Positions 29,575 through 39,118 of a stretch of DNA of 64,000 nucleotides are shown here, piece after piece. The translations under genes and the position numbers were made by a program. Every line of letters starts with the position of its first letter. Within the stretch, counting starts at the first letter, position 1. The stretch comes from Parasphingopyxis sp. (GTDB lineage Bacteria; Pseudomonadota; Alphaproteobacteria; Sphingomonadales; Sphingomonadaceae). The notes under the pieces are model-generated. The model was not told the DNA's origin and did no database searches. It was given only the letters and a program-made list of their open reading frames with translations. The stretch lies in the NCBI RefSeq assembly GCF_028279465.1, contig NZ_JANQNS010000015.1, positions 248,001 through 312,000 on the forward strand, written 5' to 3'.

Positions 29575-30762
29575 TCAAGCGAGGGCTAGGATGTCGACCA
29601 TATCGCCGGCGCGGGCTGGCGCGCTTCCGGCCGGGCGGCGGATCAGCAGTTGCGTATGGGCGAGCGCGGCGAGCGCGGCGCTGCTTTGTTGCGGCAGTGC
29701 TTCGACCGCGCCGTCGCACCAACACCCGCGGAGGAATTCCGTCCGGATACCGATGGCCGGTAGGTCGGTGGCGAGCCGGGCTGGTTTGAATGCGGGCAGC
29801 GGATCGCTGGCACCGGCGAGATGCGCGATCAGCGGTTCGAGAAACAGCTTTGCCGTGACGAATGCCGAGGCCGGGTTGCCCGGAAGCCCGAGCACGACGG
29901 TGCGGCCGAGCGTGCCCGCCATCAGCGGTTTGCCGGGTTTCATCGCGATCCGCCAGAAATCGATTTCCGCGCCTGCGGCTTCCAGCGCCGGCCGGACCAG
30001 ATCGTGATCACCGACCGACGCACCGCCGATTGTGACAATCACATCGGCCTCGCTTGCTGCATCCAATGCCTTCGCCAGAGCTTCGCGTGTATCGGGAACG
30101 ATGCCGATATCGTCGATAGCAACCGGCAATCCGGCAAGCTGCGCGGCGATCATCGGCCCGTTGGAGGCGGGCAGCTGCGCGGCTTCGGCGGGTTCACCGG
30201 CCGGAACAAGCTCGTCTCCGGTCGAAATCAGCGATATCCGGATATCGCGGCGTACCGGCAGCGTGCCATGTCCACCGGCAATGGCCAGTGCGAGCGCGGG
30301 CGGTGTCAGTTTCGCGCCTGTCGGCAGCAATATGTCGCCCTCGGCAAAATCGCGGCCCCGCTTTCGAACGTGCGCGCCCATTTCGGGCGGTCCTTCACCC
30401 GCCAGGCTCAAGCGGTCGCCGTCTCGGGTGGCTTCTTCCTGGATCAAAACCGTGTCCGCGCCGACCGGCATGGCCGCCCCGGTGAATATCCGCGCCGCTT
30501 CGCCCGGCGACAGCGCGTTATCGAGCGGTGCGCCGGCGGCGCTTTCGCCAACCACCGTCCACGGCCCCGGGCATTCGGCGAAACGGATCGCATAGCCGTC
30601 CATCGCGGACAGATCGGCAGCGGGTTGCGTGCGCTGCGATGCGACATCTTCGGCGAGCCAGCGGCCGGCCGCCTCCGCTACGGGCAGGACGACGCTCTCA
30701 ACCGGCGATCCCAGCGCCAACAGCCGCGCCTGCGCATCTTCGAGCGGCAGCAGGCCGGTCAT
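29575..30762 (-). CDS. moeA: molybdopterin molybdenumtransferase
   Basis: A 395-residue enzyme that inserts molybdenum into adenylylated molybdopterin. The ATG at 30762 overlaps the moaC stop (ATGA). Visible elements are SAMDGYAIR near residue 55, [58 protein letters not shown] and [10 protein letters not shown], covering the four MoeA domains. It is the last gene of the trpD-trpC-moaC-moeA series on this strand, with lexA following in the same direction. Confidence 0.96.
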   Translation of the reverse strand: MTGLLPLEDAQARLLALGSPVESVVLPVAEAAGRWLAEDVASQRTQPAADLSAMDGYAIRFAECPGPWTVVGESAAGAPLDNALSPGEAARIFTGAAMPVGADTVLIQEEATRDGDRLSLAGEGPPEMGAHVRKRGRDFAEGDILLPTGAKLTPPALALAIAGGHGTLPVRRDIRISLISTGDELVPAGEPAEAAQLPASNGPMIAAQLAGLPVAIDDIGIVPDTREALAKALDAASEADVIVTIGGASVGDHDLVRPALEAAGAEIDFWRIAMKPGKPLMAGTLGRTVVLGLPGNPASAFVTAKLFLEPLIAHLAGASDPLPAFKPARLATDLPAIGIRTEFLRGCWCDGAVEALPQQSSAALAALAHTQLLIRRPAGSAPARAGDMVDILALA

Positions 30763-31229
30763 TCCGCCGTCCAGTCGCCCGATCGTCCTCCGGATTTGGC
30801 GAGCAGCCGGATCTCGCCGATGCGCATGCCGCGATCGAGCGCCTTCGCCATGTCGTAGACCGTGAGCAGCGCCACCGATACGGCGGTCAGCGCCTCCATC
30901 TCGACGCCGGTCTTGTGCGTCGTGCGCACCGTGGCGGTGGCCGTCACCCCGCCTTCGTCGGCTTCGAGTTCCAGCGTCACGCCGGTCAGCGGCAGCGGGT
31001 GGCAAAGCGGGATGAGATCGGCCGTCTTCTTCGCCGCCATGATCCCGGCGATCCGCGCGGTGCCCAGCACATCGCCTTTCTTGATATTGCCGTCGCGGAT
31101 CGCGGCGGCGGCCTCGGCGGACATCGCGATCCGCCCGGTCGCGGTCGCCTCGCGCGGCGTTTCCGCCTTGTCCGACACATCGACCATGCGCGCCGCGCCG
31201 GTCTCGTCGATATGCGTGAGATTAGCCAT
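30759..31229 (-). CDS. moaC: cyclic pyranopterin monophosphate synthase
   Basis: A 156-residue enzyme making the pterin precursor Z from the MoaA product in molybdenum cofactor synthesis. Typical motifs are [52 protein letters not shown] (active-site region), and [21 protein letters not shown]. The start overlaps the trpC stop by eight bases and its stop overlaps the moeA start, so it is coupled in both directions. Confidence 0.97.
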   Translation of the reverse strand: MANLTHIDETGAARMVDVSDKAETPREATATGRIAMSAEAAAAIRDGNIKKGDVLGTARIAGIMAAKKTADLIPLCHPLPLTGVTLELEADEGGVTATATVRTTHKTGVEMEALTAVSVALLTVYDMAKALDRGMRIGEIRLLAKSGGRSGDWTAE

Positions 31230-32016
31230 GGCCCGTCAATAGCATGCGCGTCGCGCTTTCGACATCCGCCTGCCGCATCAGCGATTCCCCGACGAGGAAG
31301 GCGCGCACGCCGCTTTCCGCCAGCCGGTCGCAATCCGCCTTGGTCGCGATACCGCTTTCGGAAACAAGGAAATGCGTGTCGGGCACGCGTGCGGCAAGCC
31401 GTTCGGTGGTCGCGAGATCGGTCGTGAAGGTCTTGAGGTTACGATTGTTGATCCCGAGCAGCGGCGATTGGAGCGCAAGTGCGCGCTCCAGTTCCCTTTC
31501 GTCATGCACTTCGACCAGCACGTCCATGCCATGGCCCAGCGCGGCGGCTTCGATCTCCGCCATCGGCCCGTCCTCGAGCGCGGCGACGATGATCAGGATC
31601 GCATCGGCGCCGAGCGCGCGTGCTTCTGCGACCTGCCAGGGATCGACCATGAAGTCCTTGCGCAGGACGGGGAGGGCGCAGGCCGCGCGCGCTGCGACCA
31701 GATAGTCGTCCGAGCCCTGAAAATAAGGTGCGTCGGTCAATACGGAGAGACAGGCAGCCCCGCCCGCTTCATAGGCCTGCGCATGGGCGGGCGGATCGAA
31801 AACTGCGCGGATCAGGCCCTTGGACGGGCTGGCCTTCTTGATCTCTGCGATTAGCGCATAGCCAGTTTCCGCTTTGGCTTTGAGCGCGGCGAGAAAACCG
31901 CGTGGCGCATCGCTTTCGCCGGCCTCTGCCTCGAGAGCGGATATGGACGTTGCGGCTTTGCGGCGTGCAACCTCTTCCCGCTTTGCCGCACAGATTTCGG
32001 CAAGCGTGTCGCTCAC
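31222..32016 (-). CDS. trpC: indole-3-glycerol phosphate synthase
   Basis: A 264-residue TIM-barrel enzyme for ring closure and decarboxylation of CdRP in tryptophan synthesis. The catalytic Lys signature [11 protein letters not shown] is at about residue 58, followed by [49 protein letters not shown] and VSESGI. It is a single-domain enzyme with no PRAI fusion. It overlaps trpD by four bases upstream and moaC downstream. Confidence 0.97.
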   Translation of the reverse strand: MSDTLAEICAAKREEVARRKAATSISALEAEAGESDAPRGFLAALKAKAETGYALIAEIKKASPSKGLIRAVFDPPAHAQAYEAGGAACLSVLTDAPYFQGSDDYLVAARAACALPVLRKDFMVDPWQVAEARALGADAILIIVAALEDGPMAEIEAAALGHGMDVLVEVHDERELERALALQSPLLGINNRNLKTFTTDLATTERLAARVPDTHFLVSESGIATKADCDRLAESGVRAFLVGESLMRQADVESATRMLLTGHG

Positions 32017-32999
32017 CGGAAATCGATCCAGCGGTCGAGCAAGTCTTTAGCAGCGCCATCGTCGATGGCGTTTGCCGCCTGCACCACGCCATGTTCCCAG
32101 CCGCCGGCGCGGCCCGCAACGATCAGCGCGCCGGCCGTGTTGAGCAATACGGCATTGCGATAGCCGCCTTTTTCGCCATCAAAGAGGCGCCGCAGCGCCG
32201 CGGCGTTGAATTCGGGATCGCCGCCCCGGATCGCTTCGATCGGAAAGCTGTCCAGCCCGCCATCGTCGGGCGTCACCCGGTCGCCGACATCGACGCTGCC
32301 GAAACTGCCGATGCGGCTCGGGCCGGAAATCGAGAGTTCGTCGAGCCCTTCCTCGCCCGAAACGACCATGGCTCCGTCCGCGCCGAGTTCGCGCAATGCT
32401 TCGGCATAGACCGGCACATAATCGGGGCGGGCGATGCCGATGAGCTGGCGCTTGACGCCGGCGGGGTTGGAGATCGGGCCCATCAGGTTGAAGATCGTAC
32501 GTTTGCCGATACGTTTGCGGATCGGCGTGATGCGCCCCATCGCCGGATGGTGATTGGCGGCATGCAGAAAACAGATGCCGAGCTTCGCCAGACTGCGCTC
32601 CGCGATCTCCCCGGCATGATCGAGATCGAGGCCGAGTGCTTCGAGTGTGTCGGACGCGCCGGCCTTGCTCGATGCCGCGCGATTGCCATGTTTGGCGACG
32701 GGTACGCCGAGCGATGCGACGACGATGGACACGGCAGTCGAGACGTTAAGCGTGTGTTGCCCGTCCCCGCCCGTGCCGCAGACATCGATCGCGCCATCGG
32801 GTGCATCGATCCCGATCAGCCGTTCGCGCATCGCGGTGGCGGCCGCGGCAATCTCGATCGCCGTTTCGTCGCGCTCAGTCATCACGGTGAGGAAATGCTC
32901 AATATCCTCTTCGCTCGGCTTGCCGTCGAGCATGTCGGCAAAGGCCTGATAGGCGGTCGCGCGGTCGAGGGGCGCGGTCGGATCGGGGAGACTGGTCAT
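32013..32999 (-). CDS. trpD: anthranilate phosphoribosyltransferase
   Basis: A 328-residue enzyme transferring phosphoribose from PRPP to anthranilate. The PRPP loop is [18 protein letters not shown]. Also present are [21 protein letters not shown] and [13 protein letters not shown] chose the ATG at 32999 (MTSLPDP) because upstream in-frame sequence is unlike the family. It begins the trpD-trpC-moaC-moeA transcript. Upstream lies a 128-base divergent region shared with a lipoprotein gene on the other strand, so trpG is not directly adjacent. Confidence 0.96.
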   Translation of the reverse strand: MTSLPDPTAPLDRATAYQAFADMLDGKPSEEDIEHFLTVMTERDETAIEIAAAATAMRERLIGIDAPDGAIDVCGTGGDGQHTLNVSTAVSIVVASLGVPVAKHGNRAASSKAGASDTLEALGLDLDHAGEIAERSLAKLGICFLHAANHHPAMGRITPIRKRIGKRTIFNLMGPISNPAGVKRQLIGIARPDYVPVYAEALRELGADGAMVVSGEEGLDELSISGPSRIGSFGSVDVGDRVTPDDGGLDSFPIEAIRGGDPEFNAAALRRLFDGEKGGYRNAVLLNTAGALIVAGRAGGWEHGVVQAANAIDDGAAKDLLDRWIDFR

Positions 33000-33127
33000 A
33001 GGCCGCGCGTCAAAGCATGGGGCGATGCGAAAGGCCAGATAGAAAATCTGCACGTATGGACAGGCGTTGCATACAGAATGGCGCTTTCATGTTATTCGGG
33101 CGGTGCAAGACGAGGGGGCTTTATCTG

Positions 33128-33850
33128 ATGAGAGTTATTGCATTGGCGGCTCTGGCGCTGGGCGCCTGTTCCGGTGGCGTGTCCGAGGACGCTGCCGAAA
33201 GCGAAGAAGCGCCCGTCGATACGGGCGGTGTCGCGGCCACGATTGTGAGTTCCGGCGGACCTGATAGTTGCGCCTATACATGGGACGGGCAGACCATCAC
33301 GCCGGATGGCATTCTCGGCCGCGCGGTCGTGGTGGTCGGCGACGCGATCCAGACCAATGACGGCGTCAACAATATGACCGAGGAGGATCTGCCGCTCATC
33401 CGCTTCGAAGCCGATGCCGACGCGCCATTTCACTGTACCTCGATCGCCATCGGTACGATCCGCGCGACCGGCTTTACCGGCGGCACGCTGCGCGCCGCGG
33501 GCACTGAGCAAGACGTGAACATATTGTTCGAGGTTGCCGGTTTCGAAGGCAATCCACCGCGCACTGTGGCCGCGATGGATGGAGCGGGCGCGATCACGGT
33601 GACCGGCAGGCCCGTCGCACTCGCCGATCTCGGCCGCGAGATCGTCGCCACGCCGGACATGGGCCAGATCGTCGGCGCGGGCACCTTGTTTCTATTGCCC
33701 TCGGCCGACACGCCGTTCGGTCAAGTGCTCGAGGCCGCCGACACGGTGTTCCAGAGTGGCGGCCGGGCGACACTCGCCAGTTGCTACAACCCGACATTTG
33801 ACCGGCCCTTCGCGGCGGACCAGACGGGAACGCCACTGCCCGAGTGCTAG
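33128..33850 (+). CDS. hypothetical lipoprotein between trpD and trpG
   Basis: A 240-residue protein with a short lipoprotein signal: MRVIALAALALGAC, lipobox LGAC with Cys14 as acylation site. An ATG 13 codons upstream (33089) is possible, but the signal peptide fits 33128, where a GAGGGGG stretch lies upstream. The mature part is acidic and has Cys pairs (DSCAYTWDG; PFHCTSIAIG; ATLASCYNP; a final Cys). Residues 48–140 read like a beta-rich domain. I know no function. It lies opposite to the trp genes and splits trpG from trpD, which are usually adjacent. Confidence 0.85.
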   Translation: MRVIALAALALGACSGGVSEDAAESEEAPVDTGGVAATIVSSGGPDSCAYTWDGQTITPDGILGRAVVVVGDAIQTNDGVNNMTEEDLPLIRFEADADAPFHCTSIAIGTIRATGFTGGTLRAAGTEQDVNILFEVAGFEGNPPRTVAAMDGAGAITVTGRPVALADLGREIVATPDMGQIVGAGTLFLLPSADTPFGQVLEAADTVFQSGGRATLASCYNPTFDRPFAADQTGTPLPEC

Positions 33851-33855
33851 GGGCG

Positions 33856-34446
33856 CTAAGCGGTTTCCAAAACTGCCATCCCCGCCAGCCGCATGAAATT
33901 GGCCAGCAACGCATGGCCATGTTCGGTGGCGATGCTCTCAGGGTGGAACTGCACGCCGTGGATCGGCAGGCTTTCGTGGCGGAAGCCCATTACCGTCGCG
34001 TCCGGGCCGCGGGCGTTGATGATAAGGCTATCGGGCAGGCCGTCCTCAGGCACGATGAGTGAATGATAGCGCGTTGCCGTAAAGGGCGAGGGGAGGTCGG
34101 CGAACACGCCGGTGCCGTCATGCTCGACCGGCGAGGTCTTGCCGTGCATCAGGCCGCCCTGGATCACGCGGCCGCCGAAATGCTGGCCGATGGACTGATG
34201 GCCGAGGCACACGCCGAGCAGCGGTTTTTCCGCGTCCGCGCAGGCGGCGACGAGATCGAGGCTGATGCCCGCTTCGTTGGGCGTGCAGGGGCCGGGCGAG
34301 ATCAGGAAAGCCGAGGCGCCCGACGAGATCGCCTGTCCCGCCGAAATCGCATCGTTGCGCACAACATCGACTTCGGTACCAAGCTCGCGCAGATAATGGA
34401 CGAGATTCCAAGTGAAGCTGTCATAATTGTCGATGACGAGGATCAT
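33856..34446 (-). CDS. trpG: anthranilate synthase glutamine amidotransferase component
   Basis: A 196-residue class I glutamine amidotransferase supplying ammonia to TrpE. The nucleophile is in GVCLGHQSIG; the His-Glu pair is in GVQFHPESIAT. The N-terminus MILVIDNYDSFTWNLVHYL is standard, so the ATG at 34446 is firm. It may also serve para-aminobenzoate synthase. It is separated from trpE (about 4.7 kb away) and from trpD (by the lipoprotein gene). Confidence 0.95.
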   Translation of the reverse strand: MILVIDNYDSFTWNLVHYLRELGTEVDVVRNDAISAGQAISSGASAFLISPGPCTPNEAGISLDLVAACADAEKPLLGVCLGHQSIGQHFGGRVIQGGLMHGKTSPVEHDGTGVFADLPSPFTATRYHSLIVPEDGLPDSLIINARGPDATVMGFRHESLPIHGVQFHPESIATEHGHALLANFMRLAGMAVLETA

Positions 34447-34599
34447 GCGGGCCTGCCTATCGGGTAGAGGCAGCGCCGCCAAGAGCTGTCATCCGTCGAT
34501 CCCCGGCACCGACTTGTCGAACCGCGCTGCCCTAGATAGGTAATGCACCTATTATCTTGCATCTTTTGCAACGCGCATATCGACTTCCGGGAGTTCATC

Positions 34600-36669
34600 A
34601 TGACCGTTCGTTCCATCGCCCTTGCCGCCGCGTCCGCGCTGGCGCTGACGGCTGCAACGCCAGCGCTCGCCGATCATCACGCCGCTTCGTCCGAAGCCGA
34701 GGCGCCGGCCGGCACCGCCGAGATCGGCCCATGGGGCATCGATCTCGAAGGCCGCAACCTAGCCGTCGACCCCGGCGACGATTTCTACGAATATGCGGGC
34801 GGCACCTGGATGGCGAATACCGAAATGCCGGGCGACCGCTCGCGCTACGGCTCGTTCGACATGCTGCGCGAACGCTCGGAGCAGCAGGTTCGCGCTATCC
34901 TGAACGATCTCGCCGCCGATCCCGAAGCGGCCGGCGCGACCGGTCAGATGGTCGGCGATTTCTACGGCGCATGGATGGACGAAGAGGCAATCGAAGCGCG
35001 CGGTACGGCGCCGCTCGCCCCTTATCTTGCGCGCATCGATGCGATCGAAGATCGCGCCGGCCTGCTCGAGATATTCGGAACCGTCGGTTACGATTCGCCG
35101 GTTGGCGTCGGGACGCTGCCCGATCCGGCCGACCCGACCCGCTACATAGCTTTCGCCAGCCAAGCCGGTCTCGGCATGCCGAGCCGCGATTATTATCTCG
35201 ACGAGGGCGAGGACTATGTGGCGTTCCGCGCAGCCTATCGCGATTACATCATCCGCCTGCACGAACTGGCCGGTATCCCGGACGGCGCGGCGAAGGCCGA
35301 TCGCATCATAGCGCTCGAAACGCAGATGGCCGAAGCGCATTGGGAACCGGCCCGCCAGCGCGATATCCAGCAGATCTACAATCCGATGAACCGCGAACAG
35401 CTTGCCGAGCTGGCGCCGCAATTCGACTGGAGCAACTGGCTGGACGGCATGGGCTTCGGCATCGTCGATACGGTCGTCGCGGCCGAAACCACGGCGATTA
35501 CCGCAGCGGGCGAACTGCTCGACAGCGTGTCGCTCGATACCTGGAAGGAGTATCTGACCTTCCAGTTTATCAACGATCATGCCCATTTTCTGCCGCGGGC
35601 GTTCGACGAGGCGCAGTTCGAGTTTTTCGGCCGGACGTTGCGCGGCACGGAGGAGCAGCGCGAACGCTGGGAGCGGGGCGTGGCGCTAGTCAACGCGAAT
35701 ATCGGTGAGGCGATTGGCCAGATCTATGTCGACCGCCATTATTCGGGCGAGGCGCGGCGCCAGATGACTGAGCTGATCGTCAATCTGCGTGCGGCGCTGC
35801 GCGAGCGGCTCGAGAATAGCGACTGGATGGACGAGGAAACCCGGGCCGAGGCGTTCGCCAAGCTTGATGCTTTCGATCCGCGCATCGGCCATCCGGAGAG
35901 CTGGATCGACTATTCCGATCTCGAAGTGCGCCGTGACGATCTGCTCGGCAATGCCATCCGGGCGCAGCAATTTGCCGTCGATCTCGATCTGGAGCGGCTG
36001 CCCGAGCCCGTCGACCGCTCGCTCTGGGCGATGAACCCGCAGACGGTGAACGCCTATTACAGCCCGCTGACCAACCAGATCACCTTTCCGGCCGCGATCC
36101 TGCAGCCGCCCTTCTTCGATCCCAATGCCGACCCGGCCGTCAATTACGGTGCGATCGGCGCGGTGATCGGCCATGAGATCGGCCATGGCTTCGACGATCA
36201 AGGCCGCCGCTTCGACGGCACTGGGCGCATCCGCGACTGGTGGAGTGAAACGACTGAGCAGCAGTTCCAGGAACGCGCGGCGCGGCTTGGCGCGCAATAT
36301 AGCGCGGTCGAAGTGCTGCCCGGCCTCAATCTCGACGGCGATCTCGGGATGGGCGAGAATATCGGCGACCTTGGCGGGGTCGAAATGGCTTACGCCGCCT
36401 ATCAGCGCTATGTCGCCGATCATGGCGAGCCGCCGGTGCTCGACGGGCTGACCGGAGACCAGCGCTTCTTCCTCAGCTGGGCGCAGGTCTGGCGGGGGCT
36501 GATCCGCGAGAACCGGCTGCGCGAACAGGCGCTGACGGGGCCGCACAGCCCGCCTGAATATCGTACCAACAACGTCGTCCCGAATATCGATGCATGGTAT
36601 GAAGCGTTCGATGTCGGGCCGGACAATGCGATGTATATCCCGCCCGAAGAGCGGGTGACGATCTGGTAG
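34600..36669 (+). CDS. M13 family metallopeptidase (neprilysin-like), secreted
   Basis: A 689-residue zinc peptidase with an N-terminal signal peptide (MTVRSIALAAASALALTAAT, cut near ALA-DHH). The ATG at 34600 is preceded by GGGAG. The zinc motif HEIGH is at 525–529, followed by the third ligand Glu in ENIGDLGG, the substrate-binding NAYYSP and the HSPPEYRTN region near the end. The M13 N-lobe is complete. It should cleave peptides in the periplasm or outside. Two or more paralogues are common in sphingomonads. Confidence 0.94.
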   Translation: MTVRSIALAAASALALTAATPALADHHAASSEAEAPAGTAEIGPWGIDLEGRNLAVDPGDDFYEYAGGTWMANTEMPGDRSRYGSFDMLRERSEQQVRAILNDLAADPEAAGATGQMVGDFYGAWMDEEAIEARGTAPLAPYLARIDAIEDRAGLLEIFGTVGYDSPVGVGTLPDPADPTRYIAFASQAGLGMPSRDYYLDEGEDYVAFRAAYRDYIIRLHELAGIPDGAAKADRIIALETQMAEAHWEPARQRDIQQIYNPMNREQLAELAPQFDWSNWLDGMGFGIVDTVVAAETTAITAAGELLDSVSLDTWKEYLTFQFINDHAHFLPRAFDEAQFEFFGRTLRGTEEQRERWERGVALVNANIGEAIGQIYVDRHYSGEARRQMTELIVNLRAALRERLENSDWMDEETRAEAFAKLDAFDPRIGHPESWIDYSDLEVRRDDLLGNAIRAQQFAVDLDLERLPEPVDRSLWAMNPQTVNAYYSPLTNQITFPAAILQPPFFDPNADPAVNYGAIGAVIGHEIGHGFDDQGRRFDGTGRIRDWWSETTEQQFQERAARLGAQYSAVEVLPGLNLDGDLGMGENIGDLGGVEMAYAAYQRYVADHGEPPVLDGLTGDQRFFLSWAQVWRGLIRENRLREQALTGPHSPPEYRTNNVVPNIDAWYEAFDVGPDNAMYIPPEERVTIW

Positions 36670-36696
36670 GGAGCATTTGATGGTGGGGTTTGGGCG

Positions 36697-37002
36697 ATGG
36701 CCGAGACGATAACCGCGAATATCGCGCATCAGCTCGGCCGCGTCGAAGCGCGCCGACGGATCGCCGACGGGATGGACGGCTTTGCCGATGCCATCCCGGG
36801 CGGCGCGGTGACCGAAAAGCGCTAGGAAGAGGATATCGCCTTCTTCACGATCGAAGCGCTGGGCCAGCGCTTGGCGTGCCGCCTCGATGTGATGAACGAT
36901 GTCGTCGTTGCAACATTCGAGCTGCCGACCTTGCTTCAACCGTTCGCAGGCGCAATTCGCAACAAGTTGGAGCAGTACGGGCCGAAATTGCTCGAAGTGT
37001 GA
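36697..37002 (+). pseudogene. polyhydroxyalkanoic acid system family protein, interrupted by an in-frame amber codon
   Basis: Read from the ATG at 36697, the frame gives 101 codons ending in TGA at 37000–37002, with one TAG at 36823–36825 (codon 43). The conceptual product has the features I recall for the PHA granule-associated protein family: TITANIAHQLGRVEARRRI, ALGQRLACRLDVMNDVVVATFELP, and an FAGAIRNKLEQYGPKLLEV ending. The family usually has Trp near the stop position, so a TGG-to-TAG change fits. The rest of the frame is open and conserved-looking, so the loss is recent or is a sequencing error. No independent start serves the second part. Confidence 0.75.
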
Positions 37003-37011
37003 GACGCGTTC

Positions 37012-38448
37012 TTACAGCAAATCGCTGAGCAGCCGCGCGCTGTTTTCCATGGTCTTCGTGATCAGCGATCGCTGCGCCCAGCTTTCCTTTTCGAGCTGGG
37101 TGGCATTGTCGAAATAGCGGCGTTCGACTTCAGCGACCGCGCTCGCAACCTCGGGGCCATAGCATACCATGCTGGCTTCTGCGTTCAGCCGGAAGGAGCG
37201 TTCGTCCATGTTGCACGAGCCGATGACGGCGATGTCGCGGTCGATCCGGATATGTTTGGCGTGGACGAAACCGTTTTCGTAAAGGTGGATTTCGATTCCC
37301 GCGCGTAGCAGTTCGGCATAGTAGGAGCGCTGGGCGTTGCCGACCAGAAACCCGTCCGAATAGCGCGACAGCATGATGCGCACCTTCACGCCCCGCAGCG
37401 CCGCGCTGGTCAGCGCCGCGATGATCGAATCATTGGGAATGAAATAGGGCGTGACGATCACAATCTCCTCGCGCGCTAGGTTCATCGCCGCGACGAACAG
37501 CAGGTCTATGCCGCCAATCGGATAGTCGGGGCCGCTTGGCACGAACTGGGCCGGGACATCGCCGGCATCGGCGGAGGGCGCGAAGAGATTCGCCTCGTCC
37601 AACGCCGTGCCGCTTTCCAGATACCAGTCGCCGATAAAAACGGCCTGGAGCTCGGCAACGGCTGGGCCCTCGACGCGGATGACAAGCTCGACATTAGGCG
37701 GCGCGCTGCGGTCCGGCTGCGCATCGACTATATTCTGAGAGCCGGTAAAGCCGATCTTGCCGTCGATCACCGCGATCTTTCGATGGTTTCTGAGATCGAC
37801 GCGCGAGGCGTTGCGGCGCATGCCGAGCGGCAGGATGCGATGGGCTTCGGCGCCCGCTGCCTCCAACCGCGCGAGGATCGGTTTCACCCAGCGGATCGAG
37901 CCGATGGCGTCGATCAGCACCCGGCAGGTAACCCCGCGTTCCCGGGCGCGCTCGACGGCCTGGAGGATTTTTCGGCCCGTCCGGTCGTCGGCGAAGATAT
38001 AATATTGGAGATGGACATGATGCTCGGCCTTGTCGATTTCCGCGACGAGCGCGTCGATCGATCCGTCATAATCCTCCAGCAAGTCGATCCGGTTGCCTTT
38101 GACCGGTGGCAGACCAGCGAGCCCGCTGCCGAGATCGCCGATCTGATCGAGCCGGTCGGGCAGGTCCGCGCGCGTTTCGCGTGTGGCAATCCCCGCCTTG
38201 GCGATAGCGCGGCGCAGGATTTCCGGCAGTTCCTCGAACAATTTGCGCCGCCGTTTGGGATGTTTCGGTGAGCCGATGACGAGGAACAGCAACAAGGCAG
38301 GCAGCGGCGCGATGAAGAAGAGCAACAGCCAGCCGCGCGCGGCAGCGGGCGAGCGGCGGAAGGGCACGAGGATCAGCGCGCCGATCCGGATCACCCAGGA
38401 GGCGATCGTCAGCGCATAGGCCCAGAGAAAGGCGATCACGGCGCTCAT
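37012..38448 (-). CDS. cls: cardiolipin synthase
   Basis: A 478-residue phospholipase D superfamily enzyme condensing two phosphatidylglycerols into cardiolipin. Two membrane helices (about 4–26 and 40–60) anchor it. The first catalytic HKD motif is RNHRKIAVIDGKIGFTGSQN and the second is HAKHIRIDRDIAVIGSCNMDERSF. Both are intact, with His-Lys-Asp spacing typical of bacterial Cls. It is convergent with the peptidase and the PHA pseudogene. Its start lies 29 bases after the HdeD-family stop. Confidence 0.93.
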   Translation of the reverse strand: MSAVIAFLWAYALTIASWVIRIGALILVPFRRSPAAARGWLLLFFIAPLPALLLFLVIGSPKHPKRRRKLFEELPEILRRAIAKAGIATRETRADLPDRLDQIGDLGSGLAGLPPVKGNRIDLLEDYDGSIDALVAEIDKAEHHVHLQYYIFADDRTGRKILQAVERARERGVTCRVLIDAIGSIRWVKPILARLEAAGAEAHRILPLGMRRNASRVDLRNHRKIAVIDGKIGFTGSQNIVDAQPDRSAPPNVELVIRVEGPAVAELQAVFIGDWYLESGTALDEANLFAPSADAGDVPAQFVPSGPDYPIGGIDLLFVAAMNLAREEIVIVTPYFIPNDSIIAALTSAALRGVKVRIMLSRYSDGFLVGNAQRSYYAELLRAGIEIHLYENGFVHAKHIRIDRDIAVIGSCNMDERSFRLNAEASMVCYGPEVASAVAEVERRYFDNATQLEKESWAQRSLITKTMENSARLLSDLL

Positions 38449-38477
38449 TCAGCGGGTCCCGTTGCCACCATTTTTCG

Positions 38478-39038
38478 CTATCCGGCGGATGCCCGGGCTG
38501 CCTTGCGGCGGGCCATGCCGGCCGTCATCAGGAATATCCCGTTGGAAAGCAGTTCCATTGCGAGGATGATACCGAGCAGCCGGGTCGCGGACACCGGGAA
38601 ATCGAGCATGACCCAAGCGGCGAAGACGACCGAAAGAATGCCCGAAATCAGCATCGGCCAGAAGAACTGCTTGTCCTGTGAGGCCTTGGAGAACAGGATT
38701 TTCGCGATCCCCGAAAGCAGGAACATGGTCGCGACAACGGCGGTCAATGCCAGGATTCCGGCCAGCGGATGGCCGAGCAGCGTGATTCCGAGAAAGATCG
38801 AAGCGATCCCGGCGAGGCCCGCCCAGATGCGGCCGCGCACGCCCGTCCCGCCGATCACGGCGACAAGCTGGGCTATGCCTGCGAAGACGAACATCCAGCC
38901 GGTCAACTGCTCGACCAGCAGTGTCGCACCGAATGGATTGAACAGCGCGACGATGCCCGCCGCAAAGGCGATCAGTCCGACGCCGAACCAGATAATCCAA
39001 TTGTTCAAGACAGAGCCCCCATTCTGGCGACCGACCAT
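38478..39038 (-). CDS. HdeD family membrane protein
   Basis: A 186-residue protein with six hydrophobic helices in three pairs (for example WIIWFGVGLIAFAAGIVALF, MFVFAGIAQLVAVIGG, ILALTAVVATMFLLSGIAKIL), matching the HdeD/DUF308 repeat family linked to acid resistance in enterobacteria. The ATG at 39038 gives MVGRQNGGSVLNNW; a TTG at 39008 (LNNW) is an alternative, with GGGGG upstream. It probably shares a transcript with cls. The role in this organism is unknown. Confidence 0.85.
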   Translation of the reverse strand: MVGRQNGGSVLNNWIIWFGVGLIAFAAGIVALFNPFGATLLVEQLTGWMFVFAGIAQLVAVIGGTGVRGRIWAGLAGIASIFLGITLLGHPLAGILALTAVVATMFLLSGIAKILFSKASQDKQFFWPMLISGILSVVFAAWVMLDFPVSATRLLGIILAMELLSNGIFLMTAGMARRKAARASAG

Positions 39039-39118
39039 GGCCGCGGGCGGAGTTCTAGCAGAAGAATCGGGGAAAGGCAGCGTTCGCGCTCGAACGGGGT
39101 TTGCATAACCGCCCGGGA

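Noticed and set aside
27395-30007. 870-codon plus-strand frame running through comEC, lexA and part of moeA
   Set aside because: It crosses three well-supported genes on both strands, and its Arg/Ala-rich translation has no motif.
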